Assembly (NCBI RefSeq): GCF_031846515.1
Contig: NZ_JAVRHO010000001.1
Location: 186,001 to 250,000 of the forward strand
Source: Autumnicola lenta
GTDB lineage: Bacteria > Bacteroidota > Bacteroidia > Flavobacteriales > Flavobacteriaceae
DNA length: 64,000 bases
Direction of reading: 5' to 3'
Under the pieces are notes generated by a model. It saw only the letters and a program-made list of their open reading frames with translations, made no database searches and had not been told where the DNA came from. This document shows, piece after piece, positions 53,576-62,363 of this stretch. Position numbers and translations under genes: made by a program. Position 1 is the stretch's first letter; each line of letters opens with the position of its first letter.

Positions 53576-54124
53576 ATGAAACTAACATCTTTATTATTCT
53601 TTCTTCTTTTAGCATTAAATCTTTCTGCCCAGGACGGTATAAATCAGTTCGATTCCGAAGACAGGCGACATGGGAAATGGGCCGTTAATTTTGAAGGTAC
53701 TTCACAGCTAAAGTTTGAAGGCGTTTTTGATCATGGAAAGGAAATTGGTGAGTTTCGGTTTTACAAAAAAGGTTTTGACCAACATCCATCTGCCATAATG
53801 AAATTTAAAGAAGGAAAAGATTCGGTGACAGTGACTTATTATACGCAGAAAGGAGAACCTATAAGCAAAGGTAATATGGTGGATAAAAAACGTGAAGGAA
53901 AATGGGTGTACTTCCACCAGACTTCGAAAGATACCATGATGATTGAAGAATATAAAAACAACCAGTTGAATGGTCTTCAGAAGACCTTTTTTAAGAATGG
54001 AGAACTAGCCGAAAAAACGGAATATCAAAACGACAAAAAGCACGGAGAGAGTTTGATTTATTCCGAAGAAGGAAATCTTTTACAGAAACTGAATTTTGAA
54101 AATGGTGAATTAATGAACCAGTAG
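53576..54124 (+). CDS. MORN-repeat (YwqK-like) secreted protein, probably truncated
   Basis: About 182 residues with signal peptide (KLTSLLFFLLLALNL, cleavage near SAQ). Repeats of the MORN type are visible: RHGKWAVNF, GEFRFYKKG, REGKWVYFHQ, LNGLQKTFFKNGELAEKTEY, HGESLIYSEEGNL. The ATG at 53576 is chosen; an in-frame TTG 13 codons upstream precedes no useful sequence. The YwqK name implies an antitoxin, but no toxin gene is next to it. The stop is followed directly by more MORN-like sequence in another frame (see next entry). Confidence 0.75.
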   Translation: MKLTSLLFFLLLALNLSAQDGINQFDSEDRRHGKWAVNFEGTSQLKFEGVFDHGKEIGEFRFYKKGFDQHPSAIMKFKEGKDSVTVTYYTQKGEPISKGNMVDKKREGKWVYFHQTSKDTMMIEEYKNNQLNGLQKTFFKNGELAEKTEYQNDKKHGESLIYSEEGNLLQKLNFENGELMNQ

Positions 54125-54240
54125 AATATTACAACGGGAATGGGGGTAAAATCTTCAAAGATTGATCGTTGAAGGATTAAAAGAAAGGAAACTGGAAATA
54201 CTTTCAGAATAAAAAGTTAACAGAAGAAAAAGAATTCTAG
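54124..54240 (+). pseudogene. Decayed 3' tail of the MORN-repeat gene
   Basis: In a frame shifted by +2 relative to the upstream gene, the sequence reads EYYNGNGGKIFKD, stop, SLKD, stop, KKGNWKYFQNKKLTEEKEF, stop. The fragment KGNWKYFQNKKL is a good MORN repeat, matching RGKWVYFHQ in the gene before it. A frameshift plus two nonsense changes therefore appear to have cut the original gene. Confidence is moderate because the segment is short. Confidence 0.55.
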
Positions 54241-54289
54241 CTCTCTTATAATTACAATATATTTACATCTAACAATAAAACTTCATAGT

Positions 54290-54709
54290 ATGAAAAAGAT
54301 ATTCTTATTATTTATGTCACTCGCAGTTTTGTCCTCCTGTAGTAATGATGATGACGCCAACGGAAATGGAGACAATGATATTCTAGGCACATGGGGGTTA
54401 GTGGCAATTAACAACGCCGGAAATTTTCCTGTTACTGTTAATGAATGTAGTTCACAGTCACAGATAACCTTCAATAGTGATGGAACAGCCTTTTCTGAAT
54501 ATTATACACAGACGGAGACGGAATGTACTTTGGATAGTGAAGAAGGTAATTGGAGCGGTGGTCGAGATGACAATAAATATATCTTTAAAATTCCTCTTTT
54601 AGGACCCCAACCTGGCAGAGTAGAATTTTCTGATGATTATTCTATGTTCACTTTCTATCCAGACGCGTTGATTACCCAAAACACCAATATTGTTTTTGAA
54701 AAAAAATAA
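54290..54709 (+). CDS. Lipocalin-like lipoprotein
   Basis: A 139-residue protein with a lipoprotein signal (LAVLSSC, then SNDDDANGNG). The mature part starts LGTWGLVAIN and continues ITFNSDGTAFSEYYTQ, with paired Cys residues, as in Bacteroidota lipocalin-like lipoproteins. It resembles the gene at 21426-21848 in size and layout. The acidic run after Cys fits a surface-export signal. Single gene ending in a terminator. Confidence 0.75.
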   Translation: MKKIFLLFMSLAVLSSCSNDDDANGNGDNDILGTWGLVAINNAGNFPVTVNECSSQSQITFNSDGTAFSEYYTQTETECTLDSEEGNWSGGRDDNKYIFKIPLLGPQPGRVEFSDDYSMFTFYPDALITQNTNIVFEKK

Positions 54710-54732
54710 AAAGTATTTTTTAATCTGAAATT

Positions 54733-54756
54733 GGGTGACTTTTGTCACCCTTTTTT
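54733..54756 (+). terminator. Terminator after lipocalin-like lipoprotein gene
   Basis: GGGTGAC, loop TTTT, GTCACCC, then TTTTTT. Confidence 0.88.
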
Positions 54757-54813
54757 ATTTCGTAATTTCGCCATCTCTTTTCCGACTTTTAATAGGAATT
54801 ATAGCATATAGTA

Positions 54814-56001
54814 ATGAAAAAGGTAGTTGTTGGTTTATCCGGAGGTGTAGATTCAAGTGTTTCAGCATATTTGCTGCAACAGCAGGGCTATGAAGTAATC
54901 GGGCTGTTTATGAAGAACTGGCATGATGATTCGGTTACTATTTCAGATGAATGTCCGTGGCTGGATGATAGTAACGACGCAATGCTGGTGGCAGAAAAGC
55001 TCGGCATACCTTTTCAGACCGTAGATTTAAGCGAGCAATACAAAGAGCGTATTGTAGACTATATGTTCAATGAATACGAGCGCGGAAGAACTCCAAATCC
55101 AGACGTCCTCTGCAACCGGGAGATCAAATTTGATGTTTTTATGAAAATTGCCCTTTCTTTGGGTGCAGATTATGTTGCTACCGGTCATTACTGCAGAAAA
55201 GGGGAAATTGAAAAAGACGGAAAGCCAATTTACCAATTATTGGCAGGGAAAGATGCCAATAAAGATCAGTCTTACTTTTTATGCCAGTTAACTCAGGAAC
55301 AATTGGCAAAAAGCCTATTTCCTATTGGGGAATTGCAAAAATCTGAAGTACGAAAGATTGCAAAGGAGCAAAATCTGGTTACAGCAGACAAAAAAGACTC
55401 TCAGGGACTATGTTTTATCGGAAAAGTAAGACTTCCGGACTTTCTTCAGCAAAAATTGCAGCCAAAAGAAGGTGCAATTGTAGAAATTGATGCTAAAAAA
55501 GAGCTTTATGCTGAAGACAAAGCAGACTATAGGTCGAAAATTGACAAATTAGAGCACCTGTCTAAGAAGTATAAATATGCTTCAACCGATGGTAAAGTGG
55601 TGGGAAAACATCAGGGTGCGCATTATTTCACTAAGGGACAACGTAAAGGTCTGGCTGTAGGCGGTACTCCGGAACCGCTTTTTGTCATCGATACAGATGT
55701 GGAGGAGAATGTAATTTATACCGGCCAGGGGAAAAACCATCCCGGCATCTACAGAAAAGCTTTATTCGTCAACAATGAAGAAGTGCATTGGGTGCGCAAA
55801 GATCTTGCTTTTCAGGACAATGAAGAACTAAAGGTAAAAGCAAGGATCCGTTACCGCCAGCCGCTTCAAAACGCTACACTTTATCAAACCGGCAACGGAT
55901 TGTATGTTGTCTTTGAAGAAAATCAGGCTTCTATTACTGAAGGGCAGTTTGTCGCGTGGTACCACGGAGAGGAATTGTTAGGTTCCGGTGTTATTTCTTA
56001 A
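54814..56001 (+). CDS. mnmA: tRNA 2-thiouridine(34) synthase MnmA
   Basis: A 395-residue ATP-dependent enzyme that puts sulfur on U34 of tRNA-Lys, Glu and Gln. The PP-loop VGLSGGVDSSVSAYLL, the catalytic Cys in PNPDVLCNREIKFD, ATGHYCRK, and the second Cys in SQGLCFIGK are all present. Longer than E. coli MnmA by about 25 residues because of a lysine-rich insert around residues 220-262 (VEIDAKKELY to KYKYASTD). The nitronate monooxygenase start is 26 nt downstream. Confidence 0.95.
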   Translation: MKKVVVGLSGGVDSSVSAYLLQQQGYEVIGLFMKNWHDDSVTISDECPWLDDSNDAMLVAEKLGIPFQTVDLSEQYKERIVDYMFNEYERGRTPNPDVLCNREIKFDVFMKIALSLGADYVATGHYCRKGEIEKDGKPIYQLLAGKDANKDQSYFLCQLTQEQLAKSLFPIGELQKSEVRKIAKEQNLVTADKKDSQGLCFIGKVRLPDFLQQKLQPKEGAIVEIDAKKELYAEDKADYRSKIDKLEHLSKKYKYASTDGKVVGKHQGAHYFTKGQRKGLAVGGTPEPLFVIDTDVEENVIYTGQGKNHPGIYRKALFVNNEEVHWVRKDLAFQDNEELKVKARIRYRQPLQNATLYQTGNGLYVVFEENQASITEGQFVAWYHGEELLGSGVIS

Positions 56002-56027
56002 ATCTACTGACTTTTAAATCGAAGAAA

Positions 56028-56978
56028 ATGCCCAACAGGATTACCAAACTTTTTAATATAAAATATCCGCTAATCCAGGCAGGTATGGTTTGGGCAAGTG
56101 GCTGGAAACTTGCCTCGGCAGTGAGCAACGCAGGTGGACTGGGAATAATTGGTGCCGGCTCTATGTATCCTGAAATCCTTAAAGAACATATTCAAAAATG
56201 TAAATCTGCCACCAGTAAACCTTTTGCTGTGAATGTACCCCTACTCTACCCCAATGTAGAGCAAATCATGAAAATTATTGTAGATGAAGAAGTACGGATT
56301 GTCTTTACATCTGCTGGAAATCCAAATGTCTGGACGAAGCATTTGCAGGAAAAAGGAATAAAAGTAGTTCACGTGGTGAGCAGCTTAAAATTTGCTTTAA
56401 AGTCTGAAGAAGCCGGAGTTGATGCGGTTGTTGCTGAAGGTTTTGAAGCAGGTGGCCACAATGGACGTGACGAAACCACTACGTTCACGCTCATCCCCAT
56501 GGTCAGCGAAAAACTGGAAATTCCGCTTATTGCTGCGGGAGGGATCGCCACCGGTCGCGGAATGCTCGCCGCTATGGTCCTGGGTGCTGAAGGCGTTCAG
56601 ATAGGTAGCAGATTTGTAGCCTCTCCAGAAGCATCTTCCCATCCCGATTTTAAGGAAATGGTAATAAAAGCTCAGGAAGGTGATACAAAGCTTACTTTAA
56701 AGGAGCTGACTCCAGTAAGGTTACTTAAAAATAATTTCTACAATCAAATAGAAACCCTTTATCAGAAAAAACCTTCCAAAGGAGACTTGCTGGAATTGTT
56801 GGGACGTGGGCGTGCAAAAAAGGGAATGTTTGAAGGTGATCTTGAAGAAGGGGAACTCGAAATTGGGCAAATTTCAGGCATCATTCATGAGATCAAACCC
56901 GCCGCCGAAATTGTAAGAGAGATAATTGAAGAATTTAAAGCAGCTCAAAAAGAAGCTGCTGCACATTCATTTGAATAA
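56028..56978 (+). CDS. Nitronate monooxygenase family protein
   Basis: About 316 residues. The ATG at 56028 is chosen; the longest frame overlaps mnmA by 15 codons and is not needed. FMN-binding TIM barrel with YPLIQAGMVWASGWKLASAV, NVPLLYPN, HVVSSLKFALK, GFEAGGHNGRDETTTFTLIP and IPLIAAGGIATGRGMLAAMVLGAEGVQIGSRF split here as two segments. It oxidises alkyl nitronates or a related substrate; some relatives are enoyl-ACP reductases (FabK), so the substrate is uncertain. Same direction as mnmA, 26 nt apart. Confidence 0.88.
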   Translation: MPNRITKLFNIKYPLIQAGMVWASGWKLASAVSNAGGLGIIGAGSMYPEILKEHIQKCKSATSKPFAVNVPLLYPNVEQIMKIIVDEEVRIVFTSAGNPNVWTKHLQEKGIKVVHVVSSLKFALKSEEAGVDAVVAEGFEAGGHNGRDETTTFTLIPMVSEKLEIPLIAAGGIATGRGMLAAMVLGAEGVQIGSRFVASPEASSHPDFKEMVIKAQEGDTKLTLKELTPVRLLKNNFYNQIETLYQKKPSKGDLLELLGRGRAKKGMFEGDLEEGELEIGQISGIIHEIKPAAEIVREIIEEFKAAQKEAAAHSFE

Positions 56979-57036
56979 CCGATCGACTATACTGATTTTC
57001 TGATTTATTCGGAAAAATTACCTTCCCCATTTTAAA

Positions 57037-57588
57037 TTACTGAGCATAAGCATTATATTTTTCGAGCTCCTTCTGTACAAAATCCCGCCACTTTAACTCC
57101 TCCTGCTCTATACGGCTGTGATCACTTTCTGCATCAAAGGCATTTTGCATGTTTGATCTTTCCTGTTCGTATTTTCTGTAGATCGCGGTTAGTTCTTTCT
57201 GAACATTTCTTCCGCCCTCGTATTCCGCCAGGGCTTTCCGCAACTTTCTTGCATGCAATTCAGAAATATCAAAATGAAGCTGTTCGTGGGCCAGAATAAA
57301 ATCCTTTTTCACAATATTATCTTTTTTCCAGGAAATGTCGGGGTAAAAGTTTGCTTTAACATCATAACCTACTAAAACCACCTTATTACCACTTTCACTT
57401 AAACTCCAGCCAATGGAAATCCCGGAATTTGTACTGGCTTTATAAGCGCTGGAGAAAGAAGGTTTACCTCTAAAATCTTCCCAGGTAAGAGGTCGGTTTT
57501 CATTCCATTCCATCTTTTCCTTTTCACGCTGTGCAAAAAGAAAAGAGGAACACAAAAGAAGAAAAGTCAGGAGAACCTTTCCCATCAT
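57037..57588 (-). CDS. DUF922 secreted zinc-peptidase-like protein
   Basis: A 183-residue protein with a signal peptide (KVLLTFLLLCSSFL, cleavage near FAQ). The motif AHEQLHFDISELHARKL contains HExxH with a downstream Glu/His pattern of DUF922, a family described as predicted secreted zinc-dependent proteases. The overlapping ATGA start ties it to OsmC. It is the last gene of the guaA operon on the minus strand. Confidence 0.83.
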   Translation of the reverse strand: MMGKVLLTFLLLCSSFLFAQREKEKMEWNENRPLTWEDFRGKPSFSSAYKASTNSGISIGWSLSESGNKVVLVGYDVKANFYPDISWKKDNIVKKDFILAHEQLHFDISELHARKLRKALAEYEGGRNVQKELTAIYRKYEQERSNMQNAFDAESDHSRIEQEELKWRDFVQKELEKYNAYAQ

Positions 57589-57986
57589 TTATACAAAAAG
57601 GAAATATTTTTTTCAATATCAGGATGAAGACTATTTAAAACAGGACAGGTTCTGGCAGTATTTTCCAGGATCTTTTTCTCCTTCTGCTGGAAATCTGATT
57701 GAAATTCAATCACCACATCAATTTTTGATATTCTTCGAGGCTCTGCAGCCATGGTCTTGGTTACCGATGCAGTCGCTCCGGTTAGATCTACCTCCATGTC
57801 TTCAGCCTTTATTCCCATAACCGTTAACATACATGACGCTAAAGCGGTTGCAACAGTATCTGTCGGCGAAAAAGCTTCACCTTTGCCGTGATTGTCCACA
57901 GGGGCATCTGTGATTATTTTGGAACCACTTTTCAGGTGTTCTGCTTCAGTTCTTAATCTGCCTTTATAAATTACTCTAGAAGTCAT
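57585..57986 (-). CDS. OsmC family peroxidase-like protein
   Basis: A 133-residue protein. The two catalytic cysteines of the OsmC/Ohr fold are seen in LASCMLTVMG and ARTCPVLNSL, together with GKGEAFSPTDTVATAL. Such enzymes reduce organic hydroperoxides. It overlaps the LysM gene end by 11 nt and the DUF922 start by 4 nt, so it is translationally coupled on both sides. Confidence 0.9.
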   Translation of the reverse strand: MTSRVIYKGRLRTEAEHLKSGSKIITDAPVDNHGKGEAFSPTDTVATALASCMLTVMGIKAEDMEVDLTGATASVTKTMAAEPRRISKIDVVIEFQSDFQQKEKKILENTARTCPVLNSLHPDIEKNISFLYK

Positions 57987-59958
57987 TTTCTACACTTAAA
58001 CTTAAGTCCTGATTTACACTCAATATATACACCGCGTCATTCTGGAAACCACCTCCGGAAATGGGCATATAATGAAATTTATTTTCATAGTATTCTGTAT
58101 AACCCTGATATCTTGCAAAAGAGTCATAAAGATCTTTGGCACTGGCCAGTCTGAGCAAAACATCCAGTGTAAGGTCATAGCCTCTTACTGCATATTGGTT
58201 GGGTACGATTCCAAACTTTTCTACATACTCTTCTATAAATTCTCTGGTATTTTCCTGATTATGCTGTTTATCTACAGAAGGGTAATGAAAATTAAGCCTT
58301 CCCAGATGATTGTTGGAAACATTGTCATTGTCATAGCCTGCACCTTTTGCGGTAGTAAAGAGCTTAATGTTTTTGTCTCTCGCAAGCCTGTTGAGTCCTG
58401 AGGTTACACTACTTAAAATTCCAACATTATCTGATTCCAGAATCACCCAGTTCTCCCGATTTGCATCAAGGACCTGATTCATCGCACTTTCAGAAACATA
58501 TCCATTCCCGGGACTAATGAATCTTGCCTGCGGAAGGGAATTGCTTAACTTGCTTTTTATCTCATAAGACTTCCCGTCTGCGATTACAACAACATTTTTA
58601 TTATCGGAATTTCGCTCCAGGTATGCCACCATAGCCTCTGCCAGCATTTCATCTGTTGGACGCGACTGGAATAAATTATCGTAAGGCCTCATCTGCTTAT
58701 TAGAAAGCGGACTTATTACAGGTACGTATTGCCTTGAAAGCTTTTCAGCCGCTGCCTCTGTAGTCGTCTGCAAAAGCGGACCTATAACGGCATCTACATT
58801 GCTAAAGTCATTTGTATTAATAATATTGTTCACTTCCTGGGCACCCCGTTGTGCATCATATTTTGTATCAAAAACTCTAAGATTTGTAGAAATCCCCAGC
58901 TCCTTTGCTTCTTCTACCGCCATTAAGACTCCGCTGTAGAAATCGAGGGCGATGCGCAATACCCTGTCCTCCAGAATAGCCTTTTTATAATGATCTACAG
59001 AATCGCTTTCTATTTTCTGCAGATTGTAAGGAAGCATAACCACAAGCTCCTTTGTACTCAGGTTAGTAAGGGAATTCTTTAAGTCAATACTTCGATCTGC
59101 AGCTTCTTCAAAATTTTCAATATCAAAGTCACCTTCTCCAGTTTCTGGATCTGCCGGAATTTTTAAAACCATACCTGACTTTACGCCATCTTTTAAAGCA
59201 GGATTCAGCGCGATAAGTGAATCGCGGTCTATTCCGAATTTTCTTGTTAAACGGAAGAAGTTCTCTTTAGGCTGAACCTCATAAAATTCGAAAGTTTCAT
59301 CAGTAATTATTACCGGCTCATTTTCAAGAACATTGGTTCCAACCTTCAGCATAATTCCAGGCTGCAGCACATCTACAGTTGGATTCATTTCCTCAAGTTC
59401 CTGAACGGTAAGACCATACTTGCGTGCGATTCCGTATTTTGTCTCTTTCGGAATTACCACATGCTCACGCGTACTTCTTGTCTCCTGTGGATTTACTACC
59501 GAATTTTGCTGCTGCTGCGGAGCGGTGGTGACAGGTGAGGTATTATTTGTTTGTACTTCAGAAATTACAGGTATTCTTATTTCTTCTCCCGTCTGAAGTT
59601 CTTCAGAATATAAATGTTTATTGTAACGCTTAATCTGGTCGATCTCTACATTATACTGCTGTGACAGTCCATAAAGTGTCTCTTTTTTCGCAACCTTATG
59701 TGTTCTGAAACTGGTCGCATTGCTCTGGGACGATTCAGTTTGGGAAGAATTCAGCGGAATTACAAGTTTAGCTGAAACATCAATCCCATCTTTAGCGTCA
59801 GGATTATATTTAAATATATCTTCTGTGGAAACATTGTAGGATCTCGCTATACTGTTAACAGTCTCCCCTGAAGTTACAGTATGATATTTAAACTGTTGTG
59901 CTACAGCTTCAGCAGTAAAAACCTGAAACAGTAAAAATAACGCAAAAATGTACTTCAT
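57976..59958 (-). CDS. LysM-repeat protein fused to a periplasmic-binding (ABC substrate) domain
   Basis: A 660-residue exported protein with a signal peptide (KYIFALFLLFQVFTAEAVA). Four LysM repeats follow, near residues 23-70, 85-132, 168-212 and 225-272 (for example YHTVTSGETVNSIARSYNV and YEVQPKENFFRLTRKFGI). The region from ~310 to the end is a type I periplasmic binding protein fold (VVMLPYNLQKIE, VDAVIGPLLQTTTEAAAEKL, YVPVISPLSNKQMRPY). Such proteins may link peptidoglycan to a ligand-sensing domain; the ligand is unknown. It lies 33 nt after guaA and ahead of osmC. A TAAATTTG -7 box is found within guaA's end. Confidence 0.85.
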   Translation of the reverse strand: MKYIFALFLLFQVFTAEAVAQQFKYHTVTSGETVNSIARSYNVSTEDIFKYNPDAKDGIDVSAKLVIPLNSSQTESSQSNATSFRTHKVAKKETLYGLSQQYNVEIDQIKRYNKHLYSEELQTGEEIRIPVISEVQTNNTSPVTTAPQQQQNSVVNPQETRSTREHVVIPKETKYGIARKYGLTVQELEEMNPTVDVLQPGIMLKVGTNVLENEPVIITDETFEFYEVQPKENFFRLTRKFGIDRDSLIALNPALKDGVKSGMVLKIPADPETGEGDFDIENFEEAADRSIDLKNSLTNLSTKELVVMLPYNLQKIESDSVDHYKKAILEDRVLRIALDFYSGVLMAVEEAKELGISTNLRVFDTKYDAQRGAQEVNNIINTNDFSNVDAVIGPLLQTTTEAAAEKLSRQYVPVISPLSNKQMRPYDNLFQSRPTDEMLAEAMVAYLERNSDNKNVVVIADGKSYEIKSKLSNSLPQARFISPGNGYVSESAMNQVLDANRENWVILESDNVGILSSVTSGLNRLARDKNIKLFTTAKGAGYDNDNVSNNHLGRLNFHYPSVDKQHNQENTREFIEEYVEKFGIVPNQYAVRGYDLTLDVLLRLASAKDLYDSFARYQGYTEYYENKFHYMPISGGGFQNDAVYILSVNQDLSLSVENDF

Positions 59959-59986
59959 CTTATCTTCTTTAATCGTCCCTTGTCCG

Positions 59987-59994
59987 CAAATTTA
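59987..59994 (-). promoter_or_regulatory. -7 box (TAAATTTG) of the LysM gene
   Basis: Exact -7 match on the minus strand, overlapping the end of guaA and 28 nt before the LysM start; no clear -33 element. Confidence 0.35.
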
Positions 59995-61521
59995 TTCCCA
60001 TTCTATAGTTGCCGGTGGCTTGGAACTAATGTCATATACTACTCTGTTAACGCCTTTTACCCTGTTAATTATTGCATTGGACGTTTTTTGTAAAAACTCA
60101 TAGGGTAAATTTACCCAGTCTGCCGTCATTCCATCTGTAGATTCTACAGCGCGTAACGCAACTACCTGCTCATAAGTACGTTCATCACCCATCACTCCTA
60201 CAGACTGTACCGGCAGTAAAATTGCTCCTGCCTGCCAAACTTTATCATACAACATTGCATCCCGCAGGCCTTGTATAAAGATATGATCTACTTCCTGAAG
60301 AATCCTAACTTTTTCTTCAGTAATATCACCCAAAATTCTTATTGCCAGTCCCGGCCCGGGGAAAGGATGTCTTCCCAAAAGTTCAGGATCTATTTCCAGC
60401 TCTGCTCCTACTCTTCGTACCTCATCTTTAAATAACATTCGTAAGGGCTCCACCACCTTCAGCTTCATAAAGTCCGGTAAACCACCAACATTATGATGCG
60501 ATTTAATGGTAACTGAAGGCCCGTTAACCGAAATTGACTCGATAACATCAGGGTATATAGTTCCCTGTGCCAGGTAAGTCACATCTGTGATTTCATGCGC
60601 TTCATCATCAAACACTTCAATAAAAGTGTTCCCTATAGCTTTACGCTTTAATTCGGGATCACTTATTCCCGCAAGTGCACCCAAGAAACGTGCCGAAGCA
60701 TCAACTCCTTTTACATTAAGCCCCATATCTTGATACTGATGCAGAACACTTTCAAATTCGTCCTTCCGAAGAAGACCGTTATTTACAAAAATACAATACA
60801 GGTTTTTTCCTATGGCCTGGTGCAGAAGAACAGCCGCAACAGAAGAATCGACTCCGCCGCTCAAACCCAGCACTACTTTATCATCACCTATTTTTTCTTT
60901 TAATTCTGAAACAGTTAAATCCACAAAAGCTCCAGGAGTCCAGGATTGCTCAACACCACAAATTTTTACCAGAAAATTCTCCAATAATTGCTTTCCATCT
61001 TTGGAATGGTAAACTTCAGGATGAAACTGAATAGCAAACGTCTGCTCCCCTTCAATCCTGTAAGCCGCATTTAAAATATCGCTTGTACTGGCCAGCCTTA
61101 CCGCGTTTGTAGGCAATTCTTTTATAGTATCGCTATGGCTCATCCAAACCTGGGAATTTTCCCGAATATTGGCGAAAAGCGGTTCGTGATCCTTTATTAC
61201 TGAAAGGTTTGCCCTTCCATATTCCCTTATTTCTGAAGCTTCTACTTTGCCGCCATGAAAATGTGCAAAATACTGCGCTCCATAACAAACGGCAAGAATA
61301 GGAACCACTCCCCTTATTTTTGAAAGATCGGGATGTGGAGCATCTTCGTTTCTAACAGAAAAAGGACTTCCGGAAAGAATCACGGCTTTAAAGCCCGATA
61401 ATTCTTCAGGAACCTTGTGAAAAGGGTGAATTTCGCAGTAAATATTTAATTCTCTTACGCGCCTCGCAATAAGCTGAGTGTATTGCGAACCGAAGTCCAG
61501 GATAAGTACGTTATTTTGCAT
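59992..61521 (-). CDS. guaA: GMP synthase (glutamine-hydrolysing)
   Basis: A 509-residue enzyme that converts XMP to GMP. The N-terminal glutaminase starts MQNNVLILDFGSQYTQLIAR, with the catalytic Cys in VCYGAQYFAH and the His/Glu in QFHPEVYHS. The ATP-pyrophosphatase domain has VVLGLSGGVDSSVAAVLL, and the C-terminal dimerisation domain contains the usual KPPATIEWE end. The ATG at 61521 is chosen over a start 13 codons upstream, because an exact TATTTTTG -7 box (61544-61551) lies between the two. Head of the guaA-LysM-osmC-DUF922 operon. Confidence 0.97.
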   Translation of the reverse strand: MQNNVLILDFGSQYTQLIARRVRELNIYCEIHPFHKVPEELSGFKAVILSGSPFSVRNEDAPHPDLSKIRGVVPILAVCYGAQYFAHFHGGKVEASEIREYGRANLSVIKDHEPLFANIRENSQVWMSHSDTIKELPTNAVRLASTSDILNAAYRIEGEQTFAIQFHPEVYHSKDGKQLLENFLVKICGVEQSWTPGAFVDLTVSELKEKIGDDKVVLGLSGGVDSSVAAVLLHQAIGKNLYCIFVNNGLLRKDEFESVLHQYQDMGLNVKGVDASARFLGALAGISDPELKRKAIGNTFIEVFDDEAHEITDVTYLAQGTIYPDVIESISVNGPSVTIKSHHNVGGLPDFMKLKVVEPLRMLFKDEVRRVGAELEIDPELLGRHPFPGPGLAIRILGDITEEKVRILQEVDHIFIQGLRDAMLYDKVWQAGAILLPVQSVGVMGDERTYEQVVALRAVESTDGMTADWVNLPYEFLQKTSNAIINRVKGVNRVVYDISSKPPATIEWE

Positions 61522-61543
61522 GCGTAAAAGTAATAATTTGAGG

Positions 61544-61551
61544 CAAAAATA
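61544..61551 (-). promoter_or_regulatory. -7 box (TATTTTTG) of guaA
   Basis: Exact match on the minus strand, 22 nt before the guaA ATG at 61521. Confidence 0.45.
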
Positions 61552-61602
61552 AAATAGCAATCGTTGGATTTTATACCTTTATTACCATCTTAATGTCAAA
61601 TC

Positions 61603-62328
61603 ATGAAATACATAAGTGCTATTATTTTTTCAGTCGCTATTGTAGTGGCTGCAGTATTTTTAGGAAATGCCTATGTAAGCCGCGCCAATCCGGACGGTGT
61701 AATATCGGTAACCGGCTCGGGTAGTGAAAATTTCACTTCAGATCTTATTGTTTGGGAAGGCCAGTTTAGCCGTGTTAATCCCGATCTGGAAGAAGCTTAT
61801 GAACAGCTGAATGAAGATAAAGAAACGGTAAGAAGATATCTTCTGGACAAAGGCATTAATGAGGAAAATCTTGTTTTTAATTCTGTTCAAACTAATGAAC
61901 AGCAGGAAAATCAGTATCAAAATGGCAATTATGTAGGTAGCATTTTTAAAGGTTATGAACTAATCCAATTGGTGAAAATTGAATCCAGTGAAGTAGAACT
62001 TATAGAAGGTGTTTCCCGTGAGATTACTGAATTACTTAATAAAGGCGTGCAGTTCAATTCTACTCCCCCGCGATATTATTATACAAAAATTGCTGATCTT
62101 AAGATTGAAATGATCTCTAAAGCTACTGAAGACGCACGTTTAAGAGCTGAAAAGATCGCGCAGAACAGCGGCGGCAGCCTGGGAGACCTAAAAAGTGCAA
62201 ATATGGGCGTTTTCCAGATTACCGGACAAAATAGCGGTGAAGATTACAGCTGGAGCGGTGCCTATAATACTGCCGACAAAAAGAAAACTGCTTCCATTAC
62301 CATGCGTCTTGATTACGAGATCGAGTAA
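61603..62328 (+). CDS. SIMPL domain protein
   Basis: A 241-residue protein with an N-terminal signal anchor (YISAIIFSVAIVVAAVFLG) and then a SIMPL/DUF541 domain: GVISVTGSGSENFTSDLIVW, KGYELIQLVKIESS and ATEDARLRAEKIAQNSGGSL. SIMPL proteins occur in the periplasm of many bacteria and were named from the mouse signalling protein; the bacterial function is unsettled. Divergent from guaA, single gene. Confidence 0.88.
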   Translation: MKYISAIIFSVAIVVAAVFLGNAYVSRANPDGVISVTGSGSENFTSDLIVWEGQFSRVNPDLEEAYEQLNEDKETVRRYLLDKGINEENLVFNSVQTNEQQENQYQNGNYVGSIFKGYELIQLVKIESSEVELIEGVSREITELLNKGVQFNSTPPRYYYTKIADLKIEMISKATEDARLRAEKIAQNSGGSLGDLKSANMGVFQITGQNSGEDYSWSGAYNTADKKKTASITMRLDYEIE

Positions 62329-62350
62329 AAAAAGCGCACCCTTTAAAAGG

Positions 62351-62363
62351 GCAATTATCGACC
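62351..62363 (-). repeat. Intergenic motif GGTCGATAATTGC
   Basis: 12 of 13 positions match the GGTCGATAATTGG copies after lysA, on the opposite strand. Lies 22 nt after the SIMPL gene stop. Confidence 0.45.

Noticed and set aside
53576..54240. Toxin-antitoxin role for the MORN (YwqK-like) gene
   Set aside because: YwqK naming implies an antitoxin, but no toxin-like gene is adjacent; the neighbour at 54290 is a lipoprotein.
61522..61560. Longer guaA N-terminus (MLFYFCLKLL...)
   Set aside because: The canonical start MQNNVLILDF is at 61521 and a -7 box lies in the extension.
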